Source: Enterococcus pseudoavium NBRC 100491
Lineage (GTDB): Bacteria; Bacillota; Bacilli; Lactobacillales; Enterococcaceae
DNA length: 64,000 bases
Assembly: GCF_001544295.1 (NCBI RefSeq)
Contig: NZ_BCQF01000001.1
Span: forward strand, 124,001 to 188,000
Direction: 5' to 3'
This document shows positions 54,328-64,000 of the stretch, in pieces; the stretch's first letter is position 1, and each line of letters opens with the position of its first letter. A program made the translations under genes and the position numbers. Below the pieces are notes generated by a model, which ran no database searches, was not told the origin of the DNA, and saw only the letters and a list, made by a program, of their open reading frames with translations.

Positions 54328-54706
54328 CAGCTTTCTCCAAACACCATGTAATTAATTCTTCTAATCGTTCTTGTCGTTCCAACAAATGCAGATAACCCAT
54401 CAATGCTTCAAAACCCGTCGACATTCGATATGTCATAATGTCGGTATTTTTAGCCGAAGTATAACTTTTGGCATTGCGGCCACGTCGATAAATTCCTTGC
54501 TCTTCTTCTGTCAGCATATCATCATCCAACATTTTTTGGATCAACGTTGCTTGGGCTTTCGCGGATACATAGTGGGTCGCCAAATGATGCAATTTATTGG
54601 GTCGAGTCTGCCCTTGGCGAACCAAATAATCCCTTACATAGGTTTCATAGATCGCGTCACCAACATAAGCCAACGCCAAAGCATTTAATTGTTTATAGTC
54701 TGTCAT
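54308..54706 (-). CDS. mrnC: Mini-ribonuclease 3
   Basis: A 132-residue RNase III-like endonuclease without a dsRNA-binding domain, which matures 23S rRNA in Bacillus. The catalytic helix reads LALAYVGDAIYETYVRDYLV, with the conserved Asp and Glu near residues 17-21. The start codon overlaps the cysS stop by 1 nt. Confidence 0.94.
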   Translation of the reverse strand: MTDYKQLNALALAYVGDAIYETYVRDYLVRQGQTRPNKLHHLATHYVSAKAQATLIQKMLDDDMLTEEEQGIYRRGRNAKSYTSAKNTDIMTYRMSTGFEALMGYLHLLERQERLEELITWCLEKAGEAIEG

Positions 54707-56115
54707 TATACACGTCTCCAGCGAACACCTTGTGGAGTGTCTTCTAAAATAATTCCTTGTTCTTTCAATTGATCCCGAATCTCATCGCTACGAGCAAAAT
54801 TCTTATTTTTACGGGCTTGATTCCGTTCTTCGATTAATTGATCAACCTCTTCATCTAGCAAGCCGGCTGTTTGAAACTCAATCCCAAAAACAGCTAACAT
54901 TTTCAAATATTCTGCTAATGCCGTCGTTAAAACATGTGCTGAAACCTTTGCTTGCTCACTATAATGATTCAGCCATTTTGCAAATTCATAAACAACAGTG
55001 ATCCCATTTGCCGCATTAAAATCATCATCCATCTCTTCGATGAAGCGATCTTTCAGTGCTTGGACTTCAATTAGTTTTTCTTGATCCTCTGCTAATTCAG
55101 CATCAGCCGTTGTTTGGCGGAAACCCGCATTTTCAAAAGCTGTCCGTAATTTATGCAGGTTGGCTTGTGCGTCTTTCAGCGTGGCCTCACTGTAGCGGAT
55201 TGGACGACGATACTGTGTCGTTGCCATAAAGAAACGTAGAACTTGTGGATCAATTTCTTTCACCATATCATGAACCGTCACAAAATTCCCTAATGACTTG
55301 CTCATTTTAGTGTCATCTTCACCAATCGTTACGTATCCATTATGCATCCAGTAATTGGCAAAACGTTGGCCTGTCTTCGCTTCACTTTGCGCGATTTCAT
55401 TCTCATGGTGAGGAAATTCTAAGTCTTGCCCACCGCCATGGATATCGATCGTATCGCCCAAGTGTTTGGTCGCCATGACTGAGCATTCAATATGCCAGCC
55501 GGGACGTCCTTCACCCCAAGGCGACTCCCAAGAAATCTCATCAGGCTTCGCACTTTTCCACAAAGCAAAGTCTAATGGATCTTCTTTGATCGCCTGCTCA
55601 GCACCAGTCCGTTGGCTTGCCCCAATTTCCAATTCATCGATCGATTGATCACTTAACTCGCCATAATGCTCAAATTTACGCGTGCGGTAATAGACATCGC
55701 CTTCTGCTTCATATGCGTAGCCTTTTTCAATCAACGTTTCTATAAAGCTTAGGATATCTGGAATATGATTGATCACCCGCGGATGTAATGTCGCTGGTTT
55801 CACATTCAACGCGGCCGTATCTTCTTCAAAAGCCGCAATAAAGCGATCCGCTACTTCAGGTGCAGTAATCGATAATTCCTTCGCCGCCTTGATGATCTTA
55901 TCATCCACATCGGTAAAGTTCGACACGTAATTCACTTCGTACCCACGATATTCAAAATAACGCCGGATCACATCAAAAGCGATTGTACTGCGGGCATTGC
56001 CGATATGGATATAATTATAAACAGTCGGTCCGCAGACATACATTCGGACTTTATTCTCTTCAATTGGTTTAAAAATTTCTTTTTTTCGGGTTAACGTATT
56101 GTGTATTTTAATCAT
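54706..56115 (-). CDS. cysS: Cysteinyl-tRNA synthetase
   Basis: Charges tRNA-Cys; 469 residues, class I. The HIGH-type motif is HIGNARS (about residues 37-43) and the signature is KMSKS. Zinc ligands Cys29, the Cys in WHIECS and His in PHHENE are present. The ATG at 56115 follows GAAGAAGG and overlaps the cysE end by 8 nt. It is expressed with cysE under the cysteine T-box. Confidence 0.97.
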   Translation of the reverse strand: MIKIHNTLTRKKEIFKPIEENKVRMYVCGPTVYNYIHIGNARSTIAFDVIRRYFEYRGYEVNYVSNFTDVDDKIIKAAKELSITAPEVADRFIAAFEEDTAALNVKPATLHPRVINHIPDILSFIETLIEKGYAYEAEGDVYYRTRKFEHYGELSDQSIDELEIGASQRTGAEQAIKEDPLDFALWKSAKPDEISWESPWGEGRPGWHIECSVMATKHLGDTIDIHGGGQDLEFPHHENEIAQSEAKTGQRFANYWMHNGYVTIGEDDTKMSKSLGNFVTVHDMVKEIDPQVLRFFMATTQYRRPIRYSEATLKDAQANLHKLRTAFENAGFRQTTADAELAEDQEKLIEVQALKDRFIEEMDDDFNAANGITVVYEFAKWLNHYSEQAKVSAHVLTTALAEYLKMLAVFGIEFQTAGLLDEEVDQLIEERNQARKNKNFARSDEIRDQLKEQGIILEDTPQGVRWRRV

Positions 56116-56641
56116 GTTTGACCTTCTTCCCATTTAATCTTACTACTTTTGCAGGAACCCCTACCGCGGTTGCATCCGCCGGAACACTGTTGAGTACGAC
56201 AGCCCCCGCACCGATTTTACTTCTTGCCCCAATTTCGATTGGCCCCAGAATTTGGGCATTCGCTGAAATAAATGCACCTTGACGCACCGTGGGATGCCGT
56301 TTTCCTGTATCTTTTCCAGTTCCGCCCAATGTCACACCATGAAACAATACAACATCGCGTTCAACTTCTGCCGTTTCACCAATCACGACACCCATTCCGT
56401 GATCGATAAAAACGCCAGGAGCGATCTGAGCACCTGGATGAATCTCAATCCCCGTCAAAAAGCGCCAAAATTGTGAGTGGATACGCGCCAACAAAAACCG
56501 CTGGTGCCGATACAGAAAATGTGAAAATTTATGAAAAAAAAGCGCATGGACTCCCGGATATGTAAGCGCAACTTCAATCCCTGACCTGACCGCTGGATCA
56601 TTTCTCTTCGCTGCTGCGATTGCTTCTTGCCACCATCCCAT
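56108..56641 (-). CDS. cysE: Serine O-acetyltransferase
   Basis: First step of cysteine synthesis, making O-acetylserine. The 177-residue protein is the short Gram-positive form: N-terminal helices, then a left-handed beta helix with [30 protein letters not shown] and [19 protein letters not shown]. The catalytic His is in IDHG. The ATG at 56641 follows GGGAG; the TTG three codons earlier is rejected. It lies directly after the T-box. Confidence 0.96.
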   Translation of the reverse strand: MGWWQEAIAAAKRNDPAVRSGIEVALTYPGVHALFFHKFSHFLYRHQRFLLARIHSQFWRFLTGIEIHPGAQIAPGVFIDHGMGVVIGETAEVERDVVLFHGVTLGGTGKDTGKRHPTVRQGAFISANAQILGPIEIGARSKIGAGAVVLNSVPADATAVGVPAKVVRLNGKKVKHD

Positions 56642-56781
56642 TTCTTTCAACTCCCTTTTCTATTTTTTGCGCATAATACCATCTGCGCTATTTCTTATGA
56701 TTTATTCAAATACTTTACTCCCATACTAAAAAATACAACTGATAGTTAATTCGTTTTGAAGTGTGACTTTTTCAAAAGGCG

Positions 56782-56820
56782 AAAAAAAGCGTCTTTTGAG
56801 TTTCCTCAAAAGACGCTTTT
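56782..56820 (-). terminator. T-box terminator
   Basis: On the minus strand AAAAGCGTCTTTTGAG/CTCAAAAGACGCTTTT with a 4-nt loop, running into TTTTTTT; the alternative pairing is with the T-box antiterminator. Confidence 0.92.
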
Positions 56821-56985
56821 ACGTGGTCCCACTTTTGTTTGCAATCAGTCATTGCCTCGAAACAGATAACGTCTGTGAACCGTCCTTGGCTACGTATCGC
56901 CAAGACCACTCGGAGATGCATTTCATAAGTGTTGATTTGACTGCTCGCACCTACCGCAATCTCTCTGAAAAATCGCCACCTATTA
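56782..56985 (-). promoter_or_regulatory. Cysteine T-box leader
   Basis: On the minus strand a stem I region with GAGAGATTGCGGTAGG leads to a TGC codon in AAATGCATCTC (complement of 56918-56920) as the specifier for cysteine. The T-box core AGTGGGACCACGT lies at 56821-56833 and is followed by a terminator. Uncharged tRNA-Cys should open cysE-cysS. The arrangement gltX, T-box, cysE, cysS equals that of Bacillus. Confidence 0.9.
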
Positions 56986-57004
56986 CTTCTTCTCTTCTTT
57001 GTGT

Positions 57005-58462
57005 TTACATTACTTGATCTAAATGTGATAAGGCTTTTTCCTTGCCTAATAACTCAACTGTTTCTGGTAATTCTGGTCCATGAGTGACTCCACTGACCGC
57101 TACACGGATTGGCATCCAAAGATTTTTCCCTTTAACACCCGTTTCCTTTTGAACGGCTTTAATTGCCGCTAGAACACCTGCCGCATCCACTGTTTCCAAT
57201 GCTTCTAATTGTGCTTTGAAAGCAGCTAAAACAGTTGGGACAGCTTCACCTGCTAAAACTTCTTTCGCAGCAGCATCTAAAACAGGGTGTTCTTCAAAGA
57301 ACAAGTTTGAAACTTCAGTAATTTCAGCCGCATAACTCATTTGTGGTTGATACAAGCTAACCACCCGTTTTACCCAATCTTTGCGTTCAGCTGTTGGATT
57401 TTCTTCGACTTTACCAGCCTTGATTAAATAAGGCAAGCACAATTCCGTCAATTTATCTAAATCCATTTCTTTAATGTAATGGTTGTTGACCCATTCCAAT
57501 TTCTTTTGATCAAATGCTGCAGGTGATTTGCTCAAACGTTTCGTATCAAAAATTTTGATCAATTCATCTTGCGGGAAGATCTCCTCTTCACCGACTGGCG
57601 ACCAGCCAAGTAGCGCAATAAAGTTGAACATCGCTTCTGGCAGATAGCCTAGTTCACGATATTGTTCGATAAATTGCAAAATACTTTCATCACGTTTACT
57701 TAATTTTTTACCTGTTTCACTATTAATGATCAGCGTCATATGCCCAAAAGTTGGACGTGGCCAACCGAAAGCATCATAGATCATCAACTGTTTTGGTGTG
57801 TTAGCAATATGATCGTCGCCTCGCAACACATGGGTAATCTTCATTAAATGATCGTCCACCGCTACTGCAAAGTTATACGTCGGCATACCATCACGTTTTT
57901 GGATGACAAAGTCGCCACCGACATTATCTGATTCAAAACTGATTTCTCCTTTGACCATATCATCAAAAGTATAACTAGTGTCACGTGGAACACGGAAACG
58001 GATAACTGGTTCTAGACCTTGAGCTTCTTTTTCCGCTTGTTCTTCCGGTGTCAAATTGGCACATTTGCCTGAGTAGTGAGGCATTTCGCCACGTGCACGT
58101 TGCGCTTCACGCTCAGCTTCTAATTCCTCAGGCGTACAATAGCATTTATAGGCTAAGTTGCTTGCCAATAATTGATCGATCAATGGTTGATAGATCTCAC
58201 GCCGTTCTGATTGACGGTAGGGACCATATTGACCAGGATTTTCTGGTGATTCATCCCAGTTGATTCCTAACCAAGCTAAATTTTCTAGTTGGCTTTTTTC
58301 GCCATCTTCAATATTTCTTTTTAAATCAGTATCCTCGATTCGAATGATGAATTCTCCATCATTGTGACGAGCAAATAGATAATTAAACAACGCTGTTCGC
58401 GCATTTCCAATGTGTAAGTGTCCAGTTGGACTTGGTGCATAACGCACACGAATCTTTGACAT
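57005..58462 (-). CDS. gltX: Glutamyl-tRNA synthetase
   Basis: Charges tRNA-Glu and, in Firmicutes, also tRNA-Gln, whose product is then amidated. The 485-residue protein has the HIGH-type motif [10 protein letters not shown] (about 14-23) and the KLSKRD signature (about 253-258). Its stop lies at the start of the T-box leader, so cysES may also receive read-through from gltX. Confidence 0.97.
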   Translation of the reverse strand: MSKIRVRYAPSPTGHLHIGNARTALFNYLFARHNDGEFIIRIEDTDLKRNIEDGEKSQLENLAWLGINWDESPENPGQYGPYRQSERREIYQPLIDQLLASNLAYKCYCTPEELEAEREAQRARGEMPHYSGKCANLTPEEQAEKEAQGLEPVIRFRVPRDTSYTFDDMVKGEISFESDNVGGDFVIQKRDGMPTYNFAVAVDDHLMKITHVLRGDDHIANTPKQLMIYDAFGWPRPTFGHMTLIINSETGKKLSKRDESILQFIEQYRELGYLPEAMFNFIALLGWSPVGEEEIFPQDELIKIFDTKRLSKSPAAFDQKKLEWVNNHYIKEMDLDKLTELCLPYLIKAGKVEENPTAERKDWVKRVVSLYQPQMSYAAEITEVSNLFFEEHPVLDAAAKEVLAGEAVPTVLAAFKAQLEALETVDAAGVLAAIKAVQKETGVKGKNLWMPIRVAVSGVTHGPELPETVELLGKEKALSHLDQVM

Positions 58463-58560
58463 ATAGCAGTTCCTCTTTCCCGCTTATTTTAGCAAACAAA
58501 AATCATTTGCTACTCAACTCAAATTGTACAATCATTCCACTGTTTAGTAAAGTCGCACCG

Positions 58561-59715
58561 CTATTTAGCTGATTTCTCTTGCGTGTAGTCTAATTTTTCT
58601 TTTGGTGTGTCGTCATTGATATTACGATTTGAATGGGCTGGCTTGGCAAAAATCATCCGACCCGCCGCGGTTTGTAAGGCACTGGTTACCACAACTTCAA
58701 TATGTTCATTCATATAGTGTTGCCCATCTTCCACGACCACCATCGTACCATCATCAAGATATGCGACCCCTTGCTGCCGCTCTGTTCCAGCCTTCACAAC
58801 TAAAACATTCATGTTCTCTCCAGGGATTACGACTGGCTTCACAGCATTAGCTAATGCATTGATATTCAAGACTGCCACATTTTGAAATTCAGAAACCTTG
58901 TTTAAATTGTAATCGTTGGTGACGATCACACCGTCTAATAATTTAGCTAATTTGATTAATTTACTATCGACTTCGCTAATATCTTCAAAATCCCCGTCAT
59001 ACATTTCAACAACAATACCTTCTTCTTTTTGTAAAGCATTTAAGATATCTAGACCACGGCGACCGCGAACCCGTTTTAAACTATCGCCAGAATCAGCGAT
59101 ATATTGCAATTCATACAAAACAAAATTTGGAATCATCAAGACACCTTCTAAAAACCCTGTCTTGGCAATATCATAGATCCGACCATCAATAATGACGCTC
59201 GTATCTAAAATTTTATACTTATGAAAATGGTCATCGGCTTTGCGCTCTAATACTTCACCTTCGTTTGTCTCTGGTTTTTTACTGCGACCGCTAAAGAATT
59301 TCTTTAATTCATCGATTCGCGTTGTACCCATCCGAAAACCTAGATAGCCTAATAGCAGCATGATCAGGATCGGTAGACCACTGTTGATGAACGGAATTGG
59401 AATCTGATATAAAGGGGTCGTTCCGATCAATCCTAATGTCAATCCTAAAATTGCCCCTACCACTCCAAATAAAATATAGGTCAAGCTAAGTTCATTTAAT
59501 TGTTTTTCAATTTTTTTAACACCAACTGTGATTGGCTCTACGATCACCAAAGAAATAAGATAAAAAATAATTGCTCCAATTAGGCCATTCGTAAGTGAAT
59601 TATTCAACCACATGTTGTTTGCATAGCCAATCGCTATCCACGCTATTGGTAGGAAAGTTATTCCTAAACTAATCCCAACAAGTAGAACGATGACTGTTAA
59701 CACACGTTTTTGCAT
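58561..59715 (-). CDS. PIN/TRAM-domain membrane protein, YacL-like
   Basis: A 384-residue protein: four membrane helices (about residues 5-145), a PIN nuclease-like domain (about 168-290, with KILDTSVIIDGRI, RRGLDIL and VTNDYNL acidic residues) and a TRAM domain (about 305-360). The ATG at 59715 follows GAGGAGGG. It occupies the yacL position between radA and gltX. The Bacillus neighbours disA and ispDF are missing here. The biological role is not well defined. Confidence 0.88.
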   Translation of the reverse strand: MQKRVLTVIVLLVGISLGITFLPIAWIAIGYANNMWLNNSLTNGLIGAIIFYLISLVIVEPITVGVKKIEKQLNELSLTYILFGVVGAILGLTLGLIGTTPLYQIPIPFINSGLPILIMLLLGYLGFRMGTTRIDELKKFFSGRSKKPETNEGEVLERKADDHFHKYKILDTSVIIDGRIYDIAKTGFLEGVLMIPNFVLYELQYIADSGDSLKRVRGRRGLDILNALQKEEGIVVEMYDGDFEDISEVDSKLIKLAKLLDGVIVTNDYNLNKVSEFQNVAVLNINALANAVKPVVIPGENMNVLVVKAGTERQQGVAYLDDGTMVVVEDGQHYMNEHIEVVVTSALQTAAGRMIFAKPAHSNRNINDDTPKEKLDYTQEKSAK

Positions 59716-59799
59716 GCCATCCCTCCTCAATTTCTAGTTACTCGATTAAAATTTTTAAATAAAGGCTCTGCCGGAAAGTTTTGACGGCACAACCACTTA

Positions 59800-61173
59800 T
59801 TAGCGAAATACTTTTCTCAACGTTTCACCTAAAGTCGCCACCGGAACCAGCTCGATCCCTTTTGGTGGTTGCCAGTCGCCCATATTATTTTTAGGCAGAT
59901 AGATTTTTTTAAAACCTAACTTACTAGCTTCTTTGACTCTCTGTTCAATACTGCTGACTCTCCGAATTTCACCCGTCAATCCGATCTCACCGATAAAACA
60001 TTCAGTTGCTTCTGTCCCATTTTCTTTATAGCTGGAGGCAATCGCTACGGCTACGGCCAAGTCAATGGCCGGTTCATTCAATTTTACGCCACCTGCCGCT
60101 TTCAAATAAGCATCTTGGTTTTGTAACAGTAAGCCGGCACGTTTTTCCAACACCGCCATGATCAGCGATACTCGATTAAAATCCAGTCCGGTCGTTGTTC
60201 GTTTAGCATTACCAAAAACCGTCGGTGTTACTAAGGCTTGCACCTCAACCAAAATCGGCCGACTACCTTCCATTGCAACCACGATTGCTGAGCCAGTTGC
60301 ACCTTCCAAGCGTTCTTCTAAAAAAACTTGGGAAGGATTAGCCACTTCGACTAAGCCATGTTCTCGCATTTCAAAAATTCCGATCTCATTGGTAGAGCCA
60401 AAACGATTTTTTACCGCCCGCAAAATCCGGAAGCTATGATGCTTCTCGCCTTCAAAGTATAAAACGGTATCCACCATGTGTTCCAGCATCCGTGGTCCCG
60501 CGATGTTGCCTTCCTTTGTCACATGACCCACGATGAAAATCGCGATTCCATTCGTCTTTGCCAGTTTTAACAGTTCAGCGGTTGTTTCGCGAACTTGGCT
60601 GACTGATCCCGCCACACTAGTGATATCAGGTTGCGTCATGGTTTGGATCGAGTCGATAATGACGTAATCGGGCTTCAAATTCTCAATTGTTCGGCTGATC
60701 TCACCCATATCTGTTTCAGCATATAAATAAAAATCAGTCTTACTTGAACCCAAACGTTCTGCCCGTAATTTGATCTGCTGCGCACTTTCTTCACCAGACA
60801 CATAGAGTACGTTGCCGCCCGTCGCAGCTAATTGATGGGATACTTGCAATAGCAAGGTTGATTTCCCAATCCCAGGATCCCCACCAATCAATACTAAAGA
60901 ACCGGGAACTACTCCGCCGCCTAACACACGGTTCAACTCGGCTAATTCTGTTTGAATCCGGGTCTCTTTTTTAAAGACGACATCTTTTAGCTTAGTCGGG
61001 ACCGCGCGTTCTCCCGACAAACTAACCCGATTACGACGATCTTCTGGATGATTTTGTTCAACCTCTTCCACCATTGTGTTCCAATTACCACAGTTGGGAC
61101 AACGGCCTAAATACTTAGGTGAAACGTAACCGCACTCTTGGCAGATGAATTGTGTCTTAGATTTTTTTGCCAA
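59800..61173 (-). CDS. radA: DNA repair protein RadA
   Basis: A hexameric branch-migration helicase in recombination. The 457-residue protein has an N-terminal zinc finger (C-x2-C ... C-x2-[22 protein letters not shown]), Walker [11 protein letters not shown] (about residue 100), the RadA-specific KNRFGS motif and a C-terminal Lon-like domain. The likely start is TTG at 61173 ([12 protein letters not shown]), nine bases after GAGG; the GTG five codons earlier is rejected. It lies 24 bp after dut. Confidence 0.94.
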   Translation of the reverse strand: MAKKSKTQFICQECGYVSPKYLGRCPNCGNWNTMVEEVEQNHPEDRRNRVSLSGERAVPTKLKDVVFKKETRIQTELAELNRVLGGGVVPGSLVLIGGDPGIGKSTLLLQVSHQLAATGGNVLYVSGEESAQQIKLRAERLGSSKTDFYLYAETDMGEISRTIENLKPDYVIIDSIQTMTQPDITSVAGSVSQVRETTAELLKLAKTNGIAIFIVGHVTKEGNIAGPRMLEHMVDTVLYFEGEKHHSFRILRAVKNRFGSTNEIGIFEMREHGLVEVANPSQVFLEERLEGATGSAIVVAMEGSRPILVEVQALVTPTVFGNAKRTTTGLDFNRVSLIMAVLEKRAGLLLQNQDAYLKAAGGVKLNEPAIDLAVAVAIASSYKENGTEATECFIGEIGLTGEIRRVSSIEQRVKEASKLGFKKIYLPKNNMGDWQPPKGIELVPVATLGETLRKVFR

Positions 61174-61197
61174 AAACTTTCGCCTCACTCAATTATT

Positions 61198-61704
61198 TTA
61201 TTGTTTGTCAGAAGAACCGAAACCGCCCGTCCGTTCAGTCTCAACTTCATCCTTGTCAGCTTTTAGAAACGGCAGGAAAATTCCTTGGCCGATCCGTTCG
61301 CCCTTTTTGATCTGCACATCCGTCAAACCAAAGTTAGAAAACTGAAACATGATATGTCCTTCGTTATCCGAATTATTGTAATAATCGCTGTCAATCACAC
61401 CCACGCCGTTACTCAAAGAAATAAAGCGTTTCAAGGGATTGCTAGAACGATTTGCTAATTGCAAATACTCGTCCTCGCCCATGTATGCTTTGATGCCTGT
61501 CGGGACTAAAACAGGCTTAACGATTTTTTCAGATACTTTGTCACCTTTTGTAAAATGTTGGATTACTTGTTTCCAGACCGCTGGAATGACAATAGCTTCC
61601 GCCGCTTCAAAATCATAGCCGGCCGCATTTTTCGTCGCTCGTTGCGGTAGATTGATTCCTTGTCCTTGATAAGCTGTAATAATTTCGAAACCTCTTCTTC
61701 TCAT
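61198..61704 (-). CDS. dut: dUTP diphosphatase
   Basis: Hydrolyses dUTP to dUMP, keeping uracil out of DNA. The ATG at 61704 (MRRRGFEIITAYQGQGINLPQRAT) follows AAGGGG and gives 168 residues. Trimeric dUTPase motifs are AAGYDFEA, NRSS, SNGVGVIDSDYYNN and the terminal glycine-rich TGGFGSSDK. It starts the dut-radA-yacL-like unit. The 61705-61913 gap upstream holds no visible gene. Confidence 0.93.
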   Translation of the reverse strand: MRRRGFEIITAYQGQGINLPQRATKNAAGYDFEAAEAIVIPAVWKQVIQHFTKGDKVSEKIVKPVLVPTGIKAYMGEDEYLQLANRSSNPLKRFISLSNGVGVIDSDYYNNSDNEGHIMFQFSNFGLTDVQIKKGERIGQGIFLPFLKADKDEVETERTGGFGSSDKQ

Positions 61705-61913
61705 TATAGACCCCTTTTTTGAACTTAATATTAAGGAAAAAAATTCTTCCAATTATTATCTTAATTTCATCACAAAATCCAGCTGGTAAAACTCTTGAAA
61801 TGAGACTTCCAGCCTTTGTGAAATATATTGCTATTCTACCATAATGGAAGCAGCTGTTATAAAATCTTTAGCGAAAACTCTATGGAAATTTAATGAATTT
61901 TCCCTCTTCTTAA

Positions 61914-63713
61914 TCAATTGTCATGGATCCGTTCATCCAATGCTGGCAATCGATTGATATAAAGCTCAATCCGCTTCGCATATGACGGTTTTTCCTCATA
62001 GACTTTAATCTGTTCTTGGAGCATTTTAAGATCATCCGTCACGATCCCATTCACATTTAAAGAGATCATGCGATCCATTGCGTCAGCATCGTTTACTGTC
62101 CAAGCATAGACTTCCTTTTTTTCTTCATGGGCCTGCTGAACAAAATCCCCGGTCAACGTGGTTTCTTCCATGGTATATGCATTCGCAGGCGTCCGAGGGA
62201 AAACTAAATTATAGGGTAAAATGTAACTAACATACAACTTTGGTGCCTTTTCTTTCAGTTCAGTTACTACGTCATAGTCTAGTGAATGAATTCGATGCTG
62301 GTGCTGCAAAATACTTTGCTGATACTTTTGGATGAAGCGTTCGATTAGTTGCTTCGAATCAGCTGGAGATGTTTTAATCTCAATCAATAGTTTCTGCTGA
62401 TGCTCGTTCGCAAAAGCGAGATAGTCATCAAAACTAGCTACCGGAGCGACATGCCCGTTTTCCACTGCGTGCAGGTCTTGCAGCTGACTTAGTGTTAGAT
62501 CGTGCGTGGTTTTATCCTGACCAGTTAAATTTTTCAAATTATAATCATGCATTACCACAAATTGATGATCTTTGGTTTCTTGAATATCCATCTCGATATA
62601 ATCAGGTTTTTCTTTAACTGTGGCAGCCATTGCTGGAATCGTATTTTGGACTCCGTTACCATTGTCCACTCCACGATGAGAAATCGTTAAAGGCGTCGAG
62701 TCCTCTAACCCAGCTAAATAAAGAACATTGCTAAAAAGAATGGAGCCGCCAAAGAAAATACATAGTGCAATCGCAGCGACCCGTGTCCATAAACTAGGCC
62801 GAATCAGCTGTAAGGGACGTTCACCGCTGAGTATCAGTGGATAAAATTTTTGAATCAAAATACTAAAGTACAACACTGTTGCCCAAGCCAAAGTCAACTG
62901 ACTAAAAAATTGGATACTGGTCAAAATAATCATTGCACCTATTGCCGGAAATGGTTTGGGAAATAAATCAAAAATGGCTTGCAACCCATATGCTACCCCA
63001 TAGCCTATATAAGAAACGATGGTCAAAAAAAGTGTCATGACAAAAATTCGCCACGCATAATGCCAAAAGCGGTGATGCGTCAAAGCCAAACTGCTAGTTA
63101 TCGCAGAACGTGGTGAGTGATTGGCAAAGATCATCAAGGGCAACACGAACAATAAACGAATCCCCACATAAGAAACAACGATTGAAATAATAAATAGTAG
63201 CAACGAAAAGAGCAAATTTTCACTTAAAAAATCCAAAATAAAAATCGGAATCGTCACTTTACTCAACAGTGGCGTTCGGAAAATCGCATTAGCAAAAGGC
63301 AGAATCAATAAAAAATAGAATAAAAAGAAAAAAAAGGTTGTTGGACGCAAATGACGCATGTGATAAACAGATTGTTTAAACAACTCCCACAACGAGCGAT
63401 CTTCTTTAGTTTGAATACTTTTAATCCCAAATAATTGAAAAGTAAACTGGAGAAAAACCAGCGTTAATACTAATGCTAAAAGCAGTAATAAAGCCACTAA
63501 AACTGCTGGATGATGAGTTAAAATCGTCGAAATATTCGTATTGGAAACGTACGGAATCTGGCCCTGTTTTAAAATAAAAGAAATTAAAAACTGACAGACT
63601 GGAATCACACACATCTCTAAAACAATATTTGTTCCCACGATCAAAAGAATGTAGCTGCCCCAATGACGAATAAACTCTCGCGAATAGGTGAAAAAAAATC
63701 GTAACGAGGACAT
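61914..63713 (-). CDS. Membrane glycerophosphodiester phosphodiesterase
   Basis: A 599-residue protein. Residues about 1-335 hold eight or so hydrophobic segments of the GDPD-associated membrane domain. Residues about 340-585 are a GDPD domain (ISHRGVDNGNGVQNTIPAMAA, DYIEMDIQETKDHQFVVMHDYNL, IEIKTSP). The catalytic His pair (HRG and MHD) and metal-binding Glu and Asp are intact. It probably acts on glycerophospho-groups, such as lipoteichoic acid fragments, outside the membrane. GGAAGGAGG precedes the ATG. Confidence 0.92.
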   Translation of the reverse strand: MSSLRFFFTYSREFIRHWGSYILLIVGTNIVLEMCVIPVCQFLISFILKQGQIPYVSNTNISTILTHHPAVLVALLLLLALVLTLVFLQFTFQLFGIKSIQTKEDRSLWELFKQSVYHMRHLRPTTFFFFLFYFLLILPFANAIFRTPLLSKVTIPIFILDFLSENLLFSLLLFIISIVVSYVGIRLLFVLPLMIFANHSPRSAITSSLALTHHRFWHYAWRIFVMTLFLTIVSYIGYGVAYGLQAIFDLFPKPFPAIGAMIILTSIQFFSQLTLAWATVLYFSILIQKFYPLILSGERPLQLIRPSLWTRVAAIALCIFFGGSILFSNVLYLAGLEDSTPLTISHRGVDNGNGVQNTIPAMAATVKEKPDYIEMDIQETKDHQFVVMHDYNLKNLTGQDKTTHDLTLSQLQDLHAVENGHVAPVASFDDYLAFANEHQQKLLIEIKTSPADSKQLIERFIQKYQQSILQHQHRIHSLDYDVVTELKEKAPKLYVSYILPYNLVFPRTPANAYTMEETTLTGDFVQQAHEEKKEVYAWTVNDADAMDRMISLNVNGIVTDDLKMLQEQIKVYEEKPSYAKRIELYINRLPALDERIHDN

Positions 63714-63814
63714 TCGTCCACCTCCTTCCTAGGTTTCAAACTAACTGACAGTCCTTTTCTACAACCTGATTGGACCCCTTTCTCTCAAAATGGCCCATTC
63801 ACTTCAATCAATTT

Positions 63815-63849
63815 AAAAAAAATCGGGCACAACTATTCTGTGTCCGATT
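63815..63849 (-). terminator. Terminator after the partial gene at the window end
   Basis: On the minus strand AATCGGACACA/TGTGCCCGATT with G-U pairing, then TTTTTTTT. The stem includes the stop codon region of the partial gene. Confidence 0.85.
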
Positions 63850-64000
63850 GTGTTTGACGCTTCCGATCATATTCTGGATCAAATTCGTCGGTTTCAATAT
63901 AAATATATGCTTTTTTATCTGGTATTGCTCTACGGATTGTCCGTTCAATCTGATTCACTACATCATAACTGATACCTTCATAAGAATCAGCGATATCAAT
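63833..64000 (-). CDS. C-terminal fragment of an unidentified protein
   Basis: The last 55 codons of a gene that enters from the right. The readable end begins IDIADSYEGISYDVVNQIE and continues TIRRAIPDKKAYIYIETDEFDPEY, then a polar tail and TAG. The pattern of a short soluble domain with IPDKK and IYIE recalls the cytoplasmic tail of cation diffusion facilitators, but I cannot confirm this. It ends in a strong terminator 120 bp before the GDPD gene. Confidence 0.6.
   Translation of the reverse strand: MDIADSYEGISYDVVNQIERTIRRAIPDKKAYIYIETDEFDPEYDRKRQTQSDTE

Noticed and set aside
56763-57017. Open frame of 84 codons between gltX and cysE
   Set aside because: It is antisense to a clear T-box leader and terminator.

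Overview
The window looks like chromosomal DNA from a low-GC Gram-positive coccus of the order Lactobacillales, most likely Enterococcus. The evidence is the low GC, strong AGGAGG ribosome binding sites, a mevalonate-type lineage that keeps an orphan ispE, the gene order prs-glmU-purR-adcBCA-ispE, the streptomycin operon, mprF, a Mga-type regulator and L-box/T-box leaders. The species cannot be fixed from sequence alone. No phage, insertion sequence, plasmid gene or CRISPR array was seen, so this is core chromosome with a few accessory inserts.

Layout. 1-2.8 kb: str operon (fusA partial, rpsG, rpsL) behind a consensus promoter and a folded leader. 3-8.5 kb: rpiA, gpmA, tRNA-Leu(CAG), udk, a HAD phosphatase, an RsuA-type pseudouridine synthase, ribosomal protein L25 behind an attenuator-like leader, and a DUF960 gene. 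8.5-19.3 kb: MATE exporter, DUF6155 protein, flavodoxin-like protein, Kup potassium transporter, pnp and rpsO with a folded leader between them, def, niaR, an acetyltransferase-chorismate mutase fusion, and a sirtuin. 19.4-24.9 kb: an ascorbate-type PTS operon whose only enzymes are the two halves of a split transketolase. 25.2-27.9 kb: a lysine riboswitch driving a two-gene amino-acid ABC importer. 27.9-30.9 kb: a TMEM175-type channel, a Mga-like regulator, and three tandem, nearly identical, promoter- and terminator-bearing small RNA genes. 30.9-38.3 kb: prs, glmU, purR, the adc zinc importer under a Zur-type box, ispE. 38.4-47.6 kb: small heat-shock protein, mprF, rny, recA, cinA, pgsA, rodZ. 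47.8-53.5 kb: the ymfI/H/F group, mscL, veg, a SigH-like sigma factor, rae1. 53.5-61.7 kb: rlmB, mrnC, cysS, cysE behind a cysteine T-box, gltX, a PIN/TRAM protein, radA, dut. 61.9-64 kb: a membrane GDPD enzyme and the tail of an unidentified gene.

How the genes work together. Much of the window is translation and RNA metabolism (ribosomal proteins, EF-G, PNPase, RNase Y, Mini-III, Rae1, RlmB), and RNA-level control is frequent (L-box, T-box, ribosomal protein leaders, PTS regulator). Convergent genes repeatedly place a two-way terminator inside coding ends.

The most interesting unexplained element is the array of three tandem small RNAs at 30.38-30.87 kb. Each copy has 11-bp-spaced TTCAYA direct repeats typical of OmpR/PhoB-family response regulator sites, an extended -10, about 45 nt of unstructured RNA with an anti-Shine-Dalgarno CUCCUUU, and an intrinsic terminator. 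The design recalls the streptococcal CiaR-controlled csRNAs and listerial LhrC, but the sequence is not one I recognise.
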